A stretch of DNA of 13,991 nt from a bacterium (GTDB lineage: Bacteria > Bacteroidota > Ignavibacteria > Kapaibacteriales > UBA961). A program made the translations under genes and the position numbers. Positions 6,895 to 13,991 of the stretch are shown in pieces. The stretch spans positions 1 to 13,991 of the forward strand of contig JALHLL010000014.1 in NCBI GenBank assembly GCA_022844575.1, written 5' to 3'. Numbering within the stretch: position 1 is the first letter of the stretch; every line of letters begins with the position of its first letter. The notes beneath the pieces were generated by a model. The model made no database searches and was not told the origin of the DNA. It saw nothing but the letters and a program-made list of their open reading frames with translations.

Positions 6895-8337
6895 TTATTT
6901 GTGAGGGGAGATAAATGTTGTTTTTACATTATGTGCAAACTTCCCGTTTTCATATACTGCAAAAACCACTTCCGTACTGCCGGTGGTGGAAAGTGAACTT
7001 TGAGGGAAAATGACCATCATTCTTCCTTCCTTTTCCTGCTGACCGTTAATACTCTTAATATCCGATAATGGTTTTAATGTGCCGTTTTTAGGCGAAACGA
7101 TTTCAAAATTTAATTTTTTCGATTCATTATATTTATTAATAAGTTGAATCTGGAAAAAATTTGCATATGAATTGTGAGTTACTGCATTAAAGGTAGTACC
7201 CTTTTGCCGCAAAACAAGAACATGTAACATTTCTCTGTTTATAAACAATGTCACTAAAACTGCCGCAAGTACAAACCACACTATTCCATATGCTTTTGAG
7301 CGCGTTGAAAGATGCACTTTTTTTCCATCGGTAATTGAGGAATGGGAAGCATAACGAATAAGTCCGGTCGGCTTTTTGACTTTCGTCATCACTTCATCAC
7401 AAGCGTCAATACATGCTGTGCAGTTTACACATTCCAATTGTATGCCATTGCGTATATCAATACCGGTCGGGCATACCGTTACGCATTGATGACAATCAAT
7501 ACAATCTCCACGACCTGAAATGTTTTCACCGCGTGTTTGCGCCTCTTTATCTTCCTTCGTAAATTTTCTGCGGGGTTCTCCGCGTTTAAAGTCATATGTA
7601 ACGGCTATCGTATCGGCATCTACCAATGCTGACTGATAACGACCATAAGGACATACAATAACACATGCTTGCTCACGAAAACGTGCAAATACGGCATAAA
7701 ATACCATACTGAAAAGCGTTATCGAAACCAAACCGACTATATGCTTTTGCGGCGGGTCAAGGATGATTTGCCATAATTGATCGGAACCTATAATGTACGA
7801 TAAAAATGTATTGGCAATAATAAAAGAGATAGCAAAGAAAACAGTATGTTTCAAAGTTTTCTTTACTATTTTTTCTTTAGTCCATGTGCCATTATCCAAA
7901 GCAATTTGTTGTTTAGGATTTCCTTCTATGGCAAATTCTATTTTCCTGAATATCATTTCCAGAAATATAGTTTGCGGACATAACCATCCGCACCATATAC
8001 GACCGAAAATAGATGTAAAAACAACTAATGTTACTAAAAGAAATAACATGAATAATAATGCCAAATAGAAATCTTGTGTCCAGAACGGAATACCGAAAAT
8101 CACGAATTTACGTTCTATAATATTAAAGAGCATAAATTGATGCCCGTTAATTTTTATATATGGAGCAAGGAACAGAAACAGTAATAATACATTACTTACA
8201 TAGGTTCTGTATTTGGTAAGTTTTCCGGAAGATTTACGGGCATATACCCATTTCCTGCGTCCATCACGAGAAATGCTTGCTAATTCATTTCTGAACGATT
8301 CATGATCTTCTATATCCGGTAATTCTATAATTGCCAT
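6895..8337 (-). CDS. ccoG: Cytochrome c oxidase accessory protein CcoG (FixG)
   Basis: The 480-residue membrane iron-sulfur protein carries the whole CcoG signature. About five membrane helices are seen (around residues 48-62, 88-108, 165-183, 200-218 and 350-366). Cytosolic cysteine motifs are GRIWCGWLCPQTIFLE (Cys116, Cys120) and EQACVIVCPYGR (Cys225, Cys230). A two-cluster ferredoxin domain has CIDCHQCVTVCP (Cys279, 282, 285, 289) and CVNCTACIDACD (Cys303, 306, 309, 313). A C-terminal Ig-like periplasmic domain follows (about 370-480). CcoG is reported to act in copper reduction or delivery for cbb3 assembly together with CcoI and CcoH. The start is set by the conserved N-terminal region rich in acidic residues. 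Unlike its neighbours it has no visible Shine-Dalgarno sequence, and its leader contains the GC-rich hairpins at 8371-8408. Confidence 0.95.
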   Translation of the reverse strand: MAIIELPDIEDHESFRNELASISRDGRRKWVYARKSSGKLTKYRTYVSNVLLLFLFLAPYIKINGHQFMLFNIIERKFVIFGIPFWTQDFYLALLFMLFLLVTLVVFTSIFGRIWCGWLCPQTIFLEMIFRKIEFAIEGNPKQQIALDNGTWTKEKIVKKTLKHTVFFAISFIIANTFLSYIIGSDQLWQIILDPPQKHIVGLVSITLFSMVFYAVFARFREQACVIVCPYGRYQSALVDADTIAVTYDFKRGEPRRKFTKEDKEAQTRGENISGRGDCIDCHQCVTVCPTGIDIRNGIQLECVNCTACIDACDEVMTKVKKPTGLIRYASHSSITDGKKVHLSTRSKAYGIVWFVLAAVLVTLFINREMLHVLVLRQKGTTFNAVTHNSYANFFQIQLINKYNESKKLNFEIVSPKNGTLKPLSDIKSINGQQEKEGRMMVIFPQSSLSTTGSTEVVFAVYENGKFAHNVKTTFISPHK

Positions 8338-8370
8338 TTCATTTTGTATTAGTTGAACAAGAGAGGCGGG

Positions 8371-8408
8371 CGGCGCACCGCGCCGGAGGGTTTTTAAAAC
8401 CCTCCGGC
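8371..8408. other. Overlapping GC-rich perfect hairpins in the ccoP-ccoG spacer
   Basis: Two perfect inverted repeats lie in the 118-bp gap between ccoP and ccoG. The longer has 13-bp arms GCCGGAGGGTTTT (8382-8394) and its complement (8396-8408) around a single central T. The shorter has 6-bp arms CGGCGC (8371-8376) and GCGCCG (8380-8385) around ACC. They share 8382-8385, so in RNA they would compete. Neither strand has a U-run after the long stem, so it is not a classical intrinsic terminator. Possible roles are an mRNA processing or stabilising element separating oxidase subunits from assembly genes, or a dispersed palindromic repeat. The structure is seen directly; its function is unknown. 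Confidence 0.7.
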
Positions 8409-8455
8409 TTTGATGCGTTTCTCGGAGTGTGGTGAATAATCTTTCTCAATATTTT

Positions 8456-9097
8456 TTAATGCCCTTCTTTTCCCTCATCATCATCTTCTCCGGCATGATG
8501 CTCGTCATCTTCATCACCGCATTTTACTTCGCGTTCCGCTTCTATCGGTTTAGGGTCGGGTGGGTTGCTACCTTTTTTAGAAAGGATGTAACTTGCCACC
8601 TGCAAAAGTTGTTCATCCGTTAACTTATTGGTTGAACCATACGGTAACATCCCTTTTTCAGGAAAACCCGTTGTTATATTATTCATGATAGTCGGTAAAT
8701 CGCAACCATGAATCCAATATTCATCCGTTAAATTAGGACCTACTTGTCCGCCTAAATCATTGCGGTGGCACGTAGAGCATAAGCTGTTTACGCTTTCAAA
8801 AACCTCTTGCCCTTTTGCCAAACTTGCCGCATCGGTTAGTGGCGAAGTAGGTAACGCTTTCGGAGCGGAATTACCGGCATTTGCTTTTTTCAATAGAGCC
8901 GCTTCCTGTAGCTGGGCATTATATTCCGCTATCATTGATCTGTCGGTGCCTGTTAAGTGATAATATATCATATAACCGACTGAAAGAACAATGGTAAAGT
9001 AAAACATATAAAGCCACCATCTGGGCAGACTATTATCATATTCCTGAATTCCGTCTGCATCATGATCAAGTAACTCGTCTTTCCGAGTTTGTGCCAT
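8456..9097 (-). CDS. ccoP: cbb3 oxidase subunit CcoP, mono-heme type
   Basis: The 213-residue membrane-anchored cytochrome c passes electrons to the oxidase core. The N-terminal cbb3_N region has the conserved acidic stretch HDADGIQEYDNSLPRWW (12-28) followed by one membrane helix (about 29-46). After a linker comes one cytochrome c domain with heme motif CSTCH (107-111) and likely axial Met150 in GMLPYG. Classical proteobacterial CcoP has two heme motifs; only one is present here. The C-terminus is unusual: about 26 residues of mixed Asp/Glu with His and one Cys (VKCGDEDDEHH, EGKEGH), a possible metal-binding tail. The start at 9097 has AGGAGA six bases upstream (9104-9109); a longer in-frame start at 9160 would overlap ccoQ and add an unconserved basic leader, so I reject it. 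The gene is 22 bp after ccoQ. Confidence 0.92.
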   Translation of the reverse strand: MAQTRKDELLDHDADGIQEYDNSLPRWWLYMFYFTIVLSVGYMIYYHLTGTDRSMIAEYNAQLQEAALLKKANAGNSAPKALPTSPLTDAASLAKGQEVFESVNSLCSTCHRNDLGGQVGPNLTDEYWIHGCDLPTIMNNITTGFPEKGMLPYGSTNKLTDEQLLQVASYILSKKGSNPPDPKPIEAEREVKCGDEDDEHHAGEDDDEGKEGH

Positions 9098-9103
9098 TTT
9101 ATT

Positions 9104-9109
9104 TCTCCT
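9104..9109 (-). promoter_or_regulatory. Ribosome binding site of ccoP
   Basis: AGGAGA on the minus strand, six bases before the ATG ending at 9097. It decides the start in favour of the 213-residue form over an upstream in-frame ATG at 9160. Confidence 0.8.
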
Positions 9110-9119
9110 AATTGATATT

Positions 9120-9311
9120 CTACAAATTTTTATTGAAAATATCTTCGCGGTTGCCGTCATTCAACGGAAGTTCCGCCATTTTTTGGGAACGCTGTTTATC
9201 CAATTTTACTACCCATATAATCATAGTGGTAAAAACCGCAACAAATATTATAAGGGAAATAACAGGAAATACTTCTATACCCAGAATTGCTTGTAATACA
9301 TTACTTTTCAT
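9120..9311 (-). CDS. ccoQ: Small cbb3 oxidase subunit CcoQ (FixQ-like)
   Basis: The 63-residue protein has one membrane helix (about residues 14-36) followed by a charged cytoplasmic tail (KLDKQRSQKMAEL, then an acidic end). Sequence conservation in this subunit is weak, so the call rests on size, topology and position directly between ccoNO (19 bp) and ccoP (22 bp), where CcoQ always lies. CcoQ helps stabilise the oxidase complex and is not catalytic. A GGAGA site (9317-9321) precedes the ATG by five bases. Confidence 0.85.
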   Translation of the reverse strand: MKSNVLQAILGIEVFPVISLIIFVAVFTTMIIWVVKLDKQRSQKMAELPLNDGNREDIFNKNL

Positions 9312-9330
9312 TTTTTTCTCCGTTTAATAA

Positions 9331-11466
9331 TTATTGTTCAGCCGTCGGCTTCGCTTTAATATCCGTACCCAAACGCTGTAAATATGCAATAAGAGCAACT
9401 ATTTCCTTATCGGCTGTTATATCGAATTTGCTGCTATTAAGATTTTGTGCGATTTTTTCCGCTTGTGCTTTTGCATCTGCTTCCGCAAGTTTTTCAAATC
9501 CTTCAGTGTACGGTACACCCAATTTTCTAAGCGTAATTATTTTACCTTCCAAATGCGAATAATCAAGTGATTTTTCATACATCCACGGATAAGCCGGCAT
9601 AATGGAACCCGGCGCTGTTGATTGCGGATCTTTCATGTGCATATAATGCCATGAATCAGGGTATTTACCGCCAATACGGTGCAAATCAGGCCCTGTCCGC
9701 TTCGATCCCCATAAAAATGGATGATCATATACAAACTCACCGGCTTTTGAATATTCACCATAACGTTCCGTTTCCGAACGGAAAGGTCGAATCATTTGCG
9801 AATGGCAGCCGACACATCCCTCGCGTATGTATATATCCCGACCTTCAATTTCAAGGGGGGTATAAGGTTTCACTGCTGTGATGTTCGGAATATTCGACTT
9901 CACTAACCATGTCGGTACAAATTCGACAACACCGCCGATAATAACGGCAACAACTACCCAAACAGAGAAACGTAAGGGCATTCTTTCCAATACACGATGC
10001 CAACCTTCTGCATGTGTCGGTTCGGCTTTTTGCTGCGCCGGTGCTGCATATGCTTCTTCATTTCGTACTAATGAACCGCTTTTTGCTGTTTTATATAAAT
10101 TATATGCACCGATTAAGGAACCGACTAAATACAAAGTACCGCCAAAAGCACGTAGTGCATACATGGGGATTAATTGTGTTACAGTTTCAAGGAAATTAGC
10201 ATAACGTAAAACGCCGTCGGCAGTAAATTCTTTCCACATTAAACTTTGCATAATGCCGCCCCAATACATTGGTATTGCATAAAACATAATACCGAGAGTG
10301 GCTATCCAAAAATGAGTATTGGCAAGTTTTTTCGAGAATAATTGCGTACGATACATACGAGGAAACATGAAGTATAGTACGGCAAATCCGACGCCGCCAT
10401 TCCATGCCAATGCCCCAAGATGAACGTGACCGATGATATAATCCGTATAATGTGTTAGTGCATTGATTTCTTTGAATGACATCATAGGCCCTTCAAATGT
10501 GGACATACCATAAGCCGTAATCGCCACTACCAAAAACTTAAGTGCCGGTTCTTCGCGCACTTTATCCCATGCACCACGGAGAGTAAGTAAACCGTTAATC
10601 ATACCACCCCAAGAAGGAGCAATAAGCATAACGGAAAAAACAGTACCGAGCGATTGTGCCCAGTCAGGTAATGCGGTGTATAATAAATGGTGAGGACCCG
10701 CCCATATATAAAGGAATATAAGTGCCCAAAAATGGATGATGGATAATTTATAAGAATAGACAGGTCTTTCGGCAATTTTAGGAATGAAATAATACATCAA
10801 CCCTAAAAAAGGTGTTGTTAAGAAAAAGGCAACTGCATTATGTCCGTACCACCATTGTACAAGCGCATCCTGAACACCGGCATAAAACGAATAACTTTTT
10901 AAGAAAGAAACGGGAAGTTCAAATGAATTGACGATATGTAATAAAGCAACAGTCAAAAATGTTGCTATATAAAACCAGATGGCAACATACATATGTTTTT
11001 CGCGACGTTTCCATATAGTACCTAACATATTTACGCCAAAAGCCACCCAAATAAGCGCAATAGCTATATCTATCGGCCATTCCAATTCGGCATATTCCTT
11101 ACTTGTCGTAAAACCGAACGGTAGCGTAAGAGCTGCGGAAACAATAATTGTTTGCCAGCCCCAAAAATGTATTTTACTCAATACATCGCTAAACATACGT
11201 GCTTTGCACAGGCGTTGCAATGAATAATAAATACCTGCAAACATTACATTGCCTGCAAATGCAAAAATCACCGCATTGGTGTGTAGCGGACGAAGCCGTC
11301 CGTATGACAATTCGGGAATAAATCCCAAGAAACTTGGATAAACAAGCTTAAGGGCAATAATAATTCCGACCAGAAAGCCGACTATTCCCCAGATTACGGT
11401 TGCCACCGAGAAATTTCGAACGATTGAATTATCATATTCAAAACGTTCGAGATGACTGTTTGCCAT
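9331..11466 (-). CDS. ccoNO: Fused cbb3 cytochrome c oxidase subunits CcoN-CcoO
   Basis: The 711-residue protein joins the heme-copper catalytic subunit and its mono-heme cytochrome c partner. CcoN part (about 1-460, some twelve helices): low-spin heme ligand His62 in HTNAVIF; CuB ligands His209 (WWYGHNAV) and His259/His260 (AGPHHLLYTALPDW); Tyr253, six residues before that pair, is the expected His-Tyr cross-link partner; heme ligands His347 and His349 in GHVHLGALAWNG; and the conserved YGMSTFEGPM. A hydrophilic Ala/Gln/Glu-rich linker (about 461-490) leads to the CcoO part: one anchor helix (about 500-520), heme motif GCVGCH (Cys551, Cys554, His555), HSQMIRPF, and likely axial Met623 in SIMPAYPW. 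No frameshift is needed for the fusion. The start at 11466 has GGAGG six bases upstream (11473-11477); a start at 11481 would lie upstream of this site. The enzyme reduces O2 to water with high affinity and pumps protons. Confidence 0.97.
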   Translation of the reverse strand: MANSHLERFEYDNSIVRNFSVATVIWGIVGFLVGIIIALKLVYPSFLGFIPELSYGRLRPLHTNAVIFAFAGNVMFAGIYYSLQRLCKARMFSDVLSKIHFWGWQTIIVSAALTLPFGFTTSKEYAELEWPIDIAIALIWVAFGVNMLGTIWKRREKHMYVAIWFYIATFLTVALLHIVNSFELPVSFLKSYSFYAGVQDALVQWWYGHNAVAFFLTTPFLGLMYYFIPKIAERPVYSYKLSIIHFWALIFLYIWAGPHHLLYTALPDWAQSLGTVFSVMLIAPSWGGMINGLLTLRGAWDKVREEPALKFLVVAITAYGMSTFEGPMMSFKEINALTHYTDYIIGHVHLGALAWNGGVGFAVLYFMFPRMYRTQLFSKKLANTHFWIATLGIMFYAIPMYWGGIMQSLMWKEFTADGVLRYANFLETVTQLIPMYALRAFGGTLYLVGSLIGAYNLYKTAKSGSLVRNEEAYAAPAQQKAEPTHAEGWHRVLERMPLRFSVWVVVAVIIGGVVEFVPTWLVKSNIPNITAVKPYTPLEIEGRDIYIREGCVGCHSQMIRPFRSETERYGEYSKAGEFVYDHPFLWGSKRTGPDLHRIGGKYPDSWHYMHMKDPQSTAPGSIMPAYPWMYEKSLDYSHLEGKIITLRKLGVPYTEGFEKLAEADAKAQAEKIAQNLNSSKFDITADKEIVALIAYLQRLGTDIKAKPTAEQ

Positions 11467-11472
11467 GGAAAT

Positions 11473-11477
11473 CCTCC
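11473..11477 (-). promoter_or_regulatory. Ribosome binding site of ccoNO
   Basis: GGAGG on the minus strand, six bases before the ATG ending at 11466. It excludes the in-frame ATG five codons upstream, because the site would then lie inside the coding sequence. Confidence 0.85.
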
Positions 11478-11532
11478 ACAATAAATAAACAATTATACTT
11501 TATTATTAAATTCTATGAATTCCCCGAATGCT

Positions 11533-11688
11533 CTATTTCGTATTGTTCGGCTCGTCATCAAGGTAAACACGCATTGAGGGCGTATTCAAATCCTCATACT
11601 GACCACTTTTTACCGATATAAAAAACGCAATTAAAAAACCGCCCGCTACGAGTATGCTGAAAAAAATAAGCATAAAAATTACGTTCAT
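11533..11688 (-). CDS. ccoS: CcoS, cbb3-type oxidase assembly protein
   Basis: The 51-residue protein has one N-terminal membrane helix (about residues 2-25), then the family pattern of a short segment (VKSGQYEDLNTPSMRVYLDD) with the conserved Gly-Gln-(Tyr/Phe)-(Glu/Asp)-Asp...(Arg/Met)-x-hydrophobic-hydrophobic-Asp-(Asp/Glu) core. CcoS is needed for cofactor insertion in cbb3 oxidase. Its ATG overlaps the ccoI stop as ATGA (11685-11688), and AAGGGGG lies five bases upstream, inside the ccoI 3' end. A longer in-frame start at 11814 would add 42 residues with no family similarity and overlap ccoI; I reject it. The 66-bp gap to ccoNO is AT-rich and holds only the ccoNO ribosome binding site. 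Confidence 0.93.
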   Translation of the reverse strand: MNVIFMLIFFSILVAGGFLIAFFISVKSGQYEDLNTPSMRVYLDDEPNNTK

Positions 11689-13991
11689 CTGAACCCCCTT
11701 TTTTTTGCGTTGTATGTTAATGTCCATACAACAAAAACAACTATGGATAATGAACTGATAGGCATAAGGATTGCCGTAACTAAAGGTGTTAATTGCGCCG
11801 TTACAGCAAGCCATAGGCCGAGTATATTATAAAAGACAGATATAATAAAAGCGATAACTATAGTCTTTTTTGTAAAACGCGCATATTCAATGAAAGCAGG
11901 TAATGTATCTATACGGTTAGCAGAAAGAATCGCATCGCAGGCAGGTGTAAATGCTGCCGTATTTTCTGTGACGGCTATGCCTACGGCACTTGCTTTTAAG
12001 GCAGCGGCATCATTTAGTCCATCGCCAATCATCATTACATTATGTTTCTGCGAAAGTTCTTGAATATAATTCATTTTTTCTTCCGGCGTCTGGCGGAACT
12101 TCATCGGAGAATTCGGTAAATAATGTTGTAAGTAAATACCATCCTTTGGAGAATCGCCTGAAAGAATATGAATATTGAATTTATTATCTAAAAATTGTAA
12201 GGTTTTTTCTATACCGCTTCTAAATGAATTACGAATAGCAAAAAAACCTCTATATTCACCGTTTACGGAAATGTGAACAATGCTCTGGTTTACTTCATTT
12301 TGTATTGTACTTGTATGCGTTGATGTGTTCTGAACGAAATCGTGTGTGCCGAAACGAATAATAGTATCGCTAAACCGAGCATATATTCCTTCTCCGATAA
12401 TTTCTTGAAAATCATCTGGTCTTATATTCTCCTTTACCGATAAAGTTTGGGCAATGGTTTGGGCAATGGCTTGCGCTAAAGGATGCGAAGAACGTTTTGC
12501 CATAGCATAAATCAGCTTTTCTTCATTACTGTTTAAATTTCCTTCATAAAACTTTACATCGGCATTATGCGTAGATGTTAATGTACCTGTTTTATCGAAT
12601 ACAATCGAATCAGTTTCCGCCATATCAAGTACAATGTCCGTATTTTTTAAGAATAATGATGCCCGTGACATCATTCGCAATGCAGTATTTAATGCAAATG
12701 GTGCCGCAAGAGTTAAAGCACATGGACAAGCAATAATAAGAACAGCCGTAAAAACGGAAGAAGCAACCTGATAATCCGGCAATCTATAAATTGCCGCAAC
12801 CGTTGCAATAATAATAACGGTGAAAGTAAACCAAGTGCCGAAATGTGAAGAAATATTCTGAAATGCACGGTACTTTTTCTTATGAAATATTTCATTATTC
12901 CATAATTGGGTTAAATAACTGCGCGAAACTTCTTTTTGTACCATCAGTTGAACGGAATTACCTATTATCCTTCCGCCCGCATAAATTTTTGCATTTTTTA
13001 CAATTTCCACAGGAGCTGTTTCACCTGTAACAAAACTATAATCCACGTGTCCGTGCGGGCTCAATAAAATACTATCGGCTGGTACAATTTCTTTATTCCG
13101 AATATGTATAATATCACCCGTACTTAGTGATGTTACGGAGCGTGATTGTTCCGTTCCGTTCTGTATGGTTTGAACCGATAAGGGTAAATATGAAGTATAA
13201 TTACGTTCAAAAGAAAGAGCATCGAATGTGCGTTGTTGTACTAATTTTCCGATAAGGAGTAGGAAAACCAAACCGGAGAAAGAATCCATAAAACCCGGAC
13301 TTTGATTTGTAATAATATCCGCCAAACTTCTGAGATATAAAGTAATAATACCGAGTGCAAGCGGAACATCGAGACTCATGGATTTATTTATGATAGCCCT
13401 ATAAGCATTTTTCCAATAATCGCTTGCCGAATACAAAAGCACAGGTGTAGCAAGTGCGATATTAAGTATTCGGAAAATCAAGGAGTATTGAGGAGAAATA
13501 AGAGATGTCGTATCGAAATATTCCGGCATGCTGAAAAGCATGATATTACCCGTTGCAAATCCTGCAAGTCCCAATTTCAGATACAAAGATCTTTTTGCAT
13601 AATTGATAGGTTTGATATTATTATCAACCGTAATAGAGGGCTCGTAACCGATAAGGGTAAGTAATTCTACTATAGCCCTTATGGATGTATCGGAGGGTGA
13701 ATATTCTACTGAGACCTCTTTTCGAGTAAAATCAACGACGGAACGTATAACTCCGCCGTCTATCCTATTGAGTTTTTCCAGTAGCCATAAACATGAAGAA
13801 CAATGGATTTGAGGAATATGGAAGCGTACCCTATTCATAGTATCCGACTGAAAGTCCAAAAGTCGCTCCTGAACTTCCGCATCATCTAAGTAGGAAAAAC
13901 GTTCCTTTCGGTACGCAGGTATATTCTTTAAAGAATTTATGGCATCAGTGTCATAGCGATAATAGTCACATAAGCCGTTTTCATTTAGAAT
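11685..13991 (-). CDS. ccoI: CcoI, copper-translocating P1B-type ATPase (N-terminus outside window)
   Basis: 768 residues are visible and the frame stays open to the window edge (base 13991), so the start is missing. A TTG at 13859 is internal, because the 44 codons before it encode a conserved-looking ILNENGLCDYYRYD segment that in relatives follows a Cys-rich metal-binding region. Visible parts in order: heavy-metal-associated domain with IHCSSCLWLLE (Cys64, Cys67); membrane helices; actuator TGE (322-324); the transmembrane copper site CPC (422-424) in IIACPCALTLAAP; phosphorylation motif DKTGT with Asp466; HP motif of the nucleotide domain (503-504); and GDGLND (656-661). CcoI supplies copper for CuB of cbb3 oxidase. 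It overlaps ccoS by four bases (ATGA), indicating translational coupling. Operon promoters would be upstream, beyond this window. Confidence 0.96.
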   Translation of the reverse strand: MLNENGLCDYYRYDTDAINSLKNIPAYRKERFSYLDDAEVQERLLDFQSDTMNRVRFHIPQIHCSSCLWLLEKLNRIDGGVIRSVVDFTRKEVSVEYSPSDTSIRAIVELLTLIGYEPSITVDNNIKPINYAKRSLYLKLGLAGFATGNIMLFSMPEYFDTTSLISPQYSLIFRILNIALATPVLLYSASDYWKNAYRAIINKSMSLDVPLALGIITLYLRSLADIITNQSPGFMDSFSGLVFLLLIGKLVQQRTFDALSFERNYTSYLPLSVQTIQNGTEQSRSVTSLSTGDIIHIRNKEIVPADSILLSPHGHVDYSFVTGETAPVEIVKNAKIYAGGRIIGNSVQLMVQKEVSRSYLTQLWNNEIFHKKKYRAFQNISSHFGTWFTFTVIIIATVAAIYRLPDYQVASSVFTAVLIIACPCALTLAAPFALNTALRMMSRASLFLKNTDIVLDMAETDSIVFDKTGTLTSTHNADVKFYEGNLNSNEEKLIYAMAKRSSHPLAQAIAQTIAQTLSVKENIRPDDFQEIIGEGIYARFSDTIIRFGTHDFVQNTSTHTSTIQNEVNQSIVHISVNGEYRGFFAIRNSFRSGIEKTLQFLDNKFNIHILSGDSPKDGIYLQHYLPNSPMKFRQTPEEKMNYIQELSQKHNVMMIGDGLNDAAALKASAVGIAVTENTAAFTPACDAILSANRIDTLPAFIEYARFTKKTIVIAFIISVFYNILGLWLAVTAQLTPLVTAILMPISSLSIVVFVVWTLTYNAKKRGFR
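11694..11700 (-). promoter_or_regulatory. Ribosome binding site of ccoS, within the ccoI 3' end
   Basis: AAGGGGG on the minus strand, five bases before the ATG ending at 11688. It supports the short 51-residue CcoS and lies within the last codons of ccoI, consistent with coupled translation. Confidence 0.7.

Noticed and set aside
8382..8408. Intrinsic terminator between ccoP and ccoG
   Set aside because: The stem is strong, but there is no U-run after it on either strand and the loop is one base. It is kept as an unexplained hairpin instead.
9098..9160. N-terminal extension of CcoP from an ATG at 9160
   Set aside because: It would overlap ccoQ and add a basic, unconserved leader. AGGAGA at 9104-9109 points to the start at 9097.
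11533..11814. A 93-residue version of CcoS starting at 11814
   Set aside because: The extra 42 residues lie inside ccoI in another frame and show no family features. The ATG at 11688 has AAGGGGG upstream and the usual ATGA overlap.
13857..13859. TTG at 13859 as the start of CcoI
   Set aside because: The same frame is open to the window edge and the 44 preceding codons encode a plausible conserved segment (ILNENGLCDYY), so the gene starts outside the window.
1..13991. CRISPR array, tRNA, rRNA, transposon or defence system
   Set aside because: Reading both strands showed no regularly spaced repeats, cloverleaf-like genes, transposase motifs or known defence domains.

Overview
The window looks like a piece of chromosome from an AT-rich, aerobic or microaerobic Gram-negative bacterium of the Bacteroidota/Chlorobiota (Ignavibacteria/Kapabacteria-like) assemblage. 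Three things point there: a cbb3 oxidase whose CcoN and CcoO subunits are one fused protein, the ccoI-ccoS-ccoNO-ccoQ-ccoP-ccoG-fixH-safE gene order, and a secreted aminopeptidase ending in a type IX secretion (T9SS)-like sorting domain. This placement is inference; there is no rRNA or other phylogenetic marker. No tRNA, rRNA, CRISPR array, transposase, integrase or phage gene was seen.

Left end (1-1218, plus strand): the 3' part of a HEAT-repeat-like protein, then 33 bp later a ComB-like 2-phosphosulfolactate phosphatase homologue, probably co-transcribed. A 266-bp convergent intergenic region follows (1219-1484). It holds no intact gene, but on the minus strand it has a start-less 48-codon frame that looks like the relic of a protein C-terminus.

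Middle (1485-5566, minus strand): a tight three-gene cluster, read from high to low coordinate. It encodes a trimeric-type purine nucleoside phosphorylase, a secreted M1 zinc aminopeptidase with a C-terminal sorting domain, and an exported DUF1343/NamZ-type (GH171) exo-N-acetylmuramidase. Gaps are 23 and 18 bp. The shared theme may be nutrient scavenging or recycling of nucleosides, peptides and cell-wall sugar.

Right two-thirds (5689-13991, minus strand): a complete cbb3 cytochrome oxidase structural and assembly operon, except that the N-terminus of CcoI runs off the window. CcoI (Cu P-type ATPase) and CcoS support copper loading. CcoNO and CcoP form the heme-copper oxidase and its cytochrome c electron entry, and CcoQ is the small accessory subunit. 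CcoG (FixG), FixH (CcoH) and a SafE/DsbD-like membrane protein act in assembly and copper handling. Genes are tightly packed, with ATGA overlaps at ccoI/ccoS and fixH/safE. The longest internal gap (ccoP-ccoG, 118 bp) holds a conspicuous GC-rich pair of overlapping perfect hairpins.

Most of the window is recognisable, well-conserved machinery; I found no convincing undescribed multi-gene system. The points most worth a second look are the two-hairpin ccoP-ccoG spacer, the mono-heme CcoP with an acidic/His tail, the Asp at the base-specificity position of the nucleoside phosphorylase, and the unexplained coding-like relic at 1265-1411.
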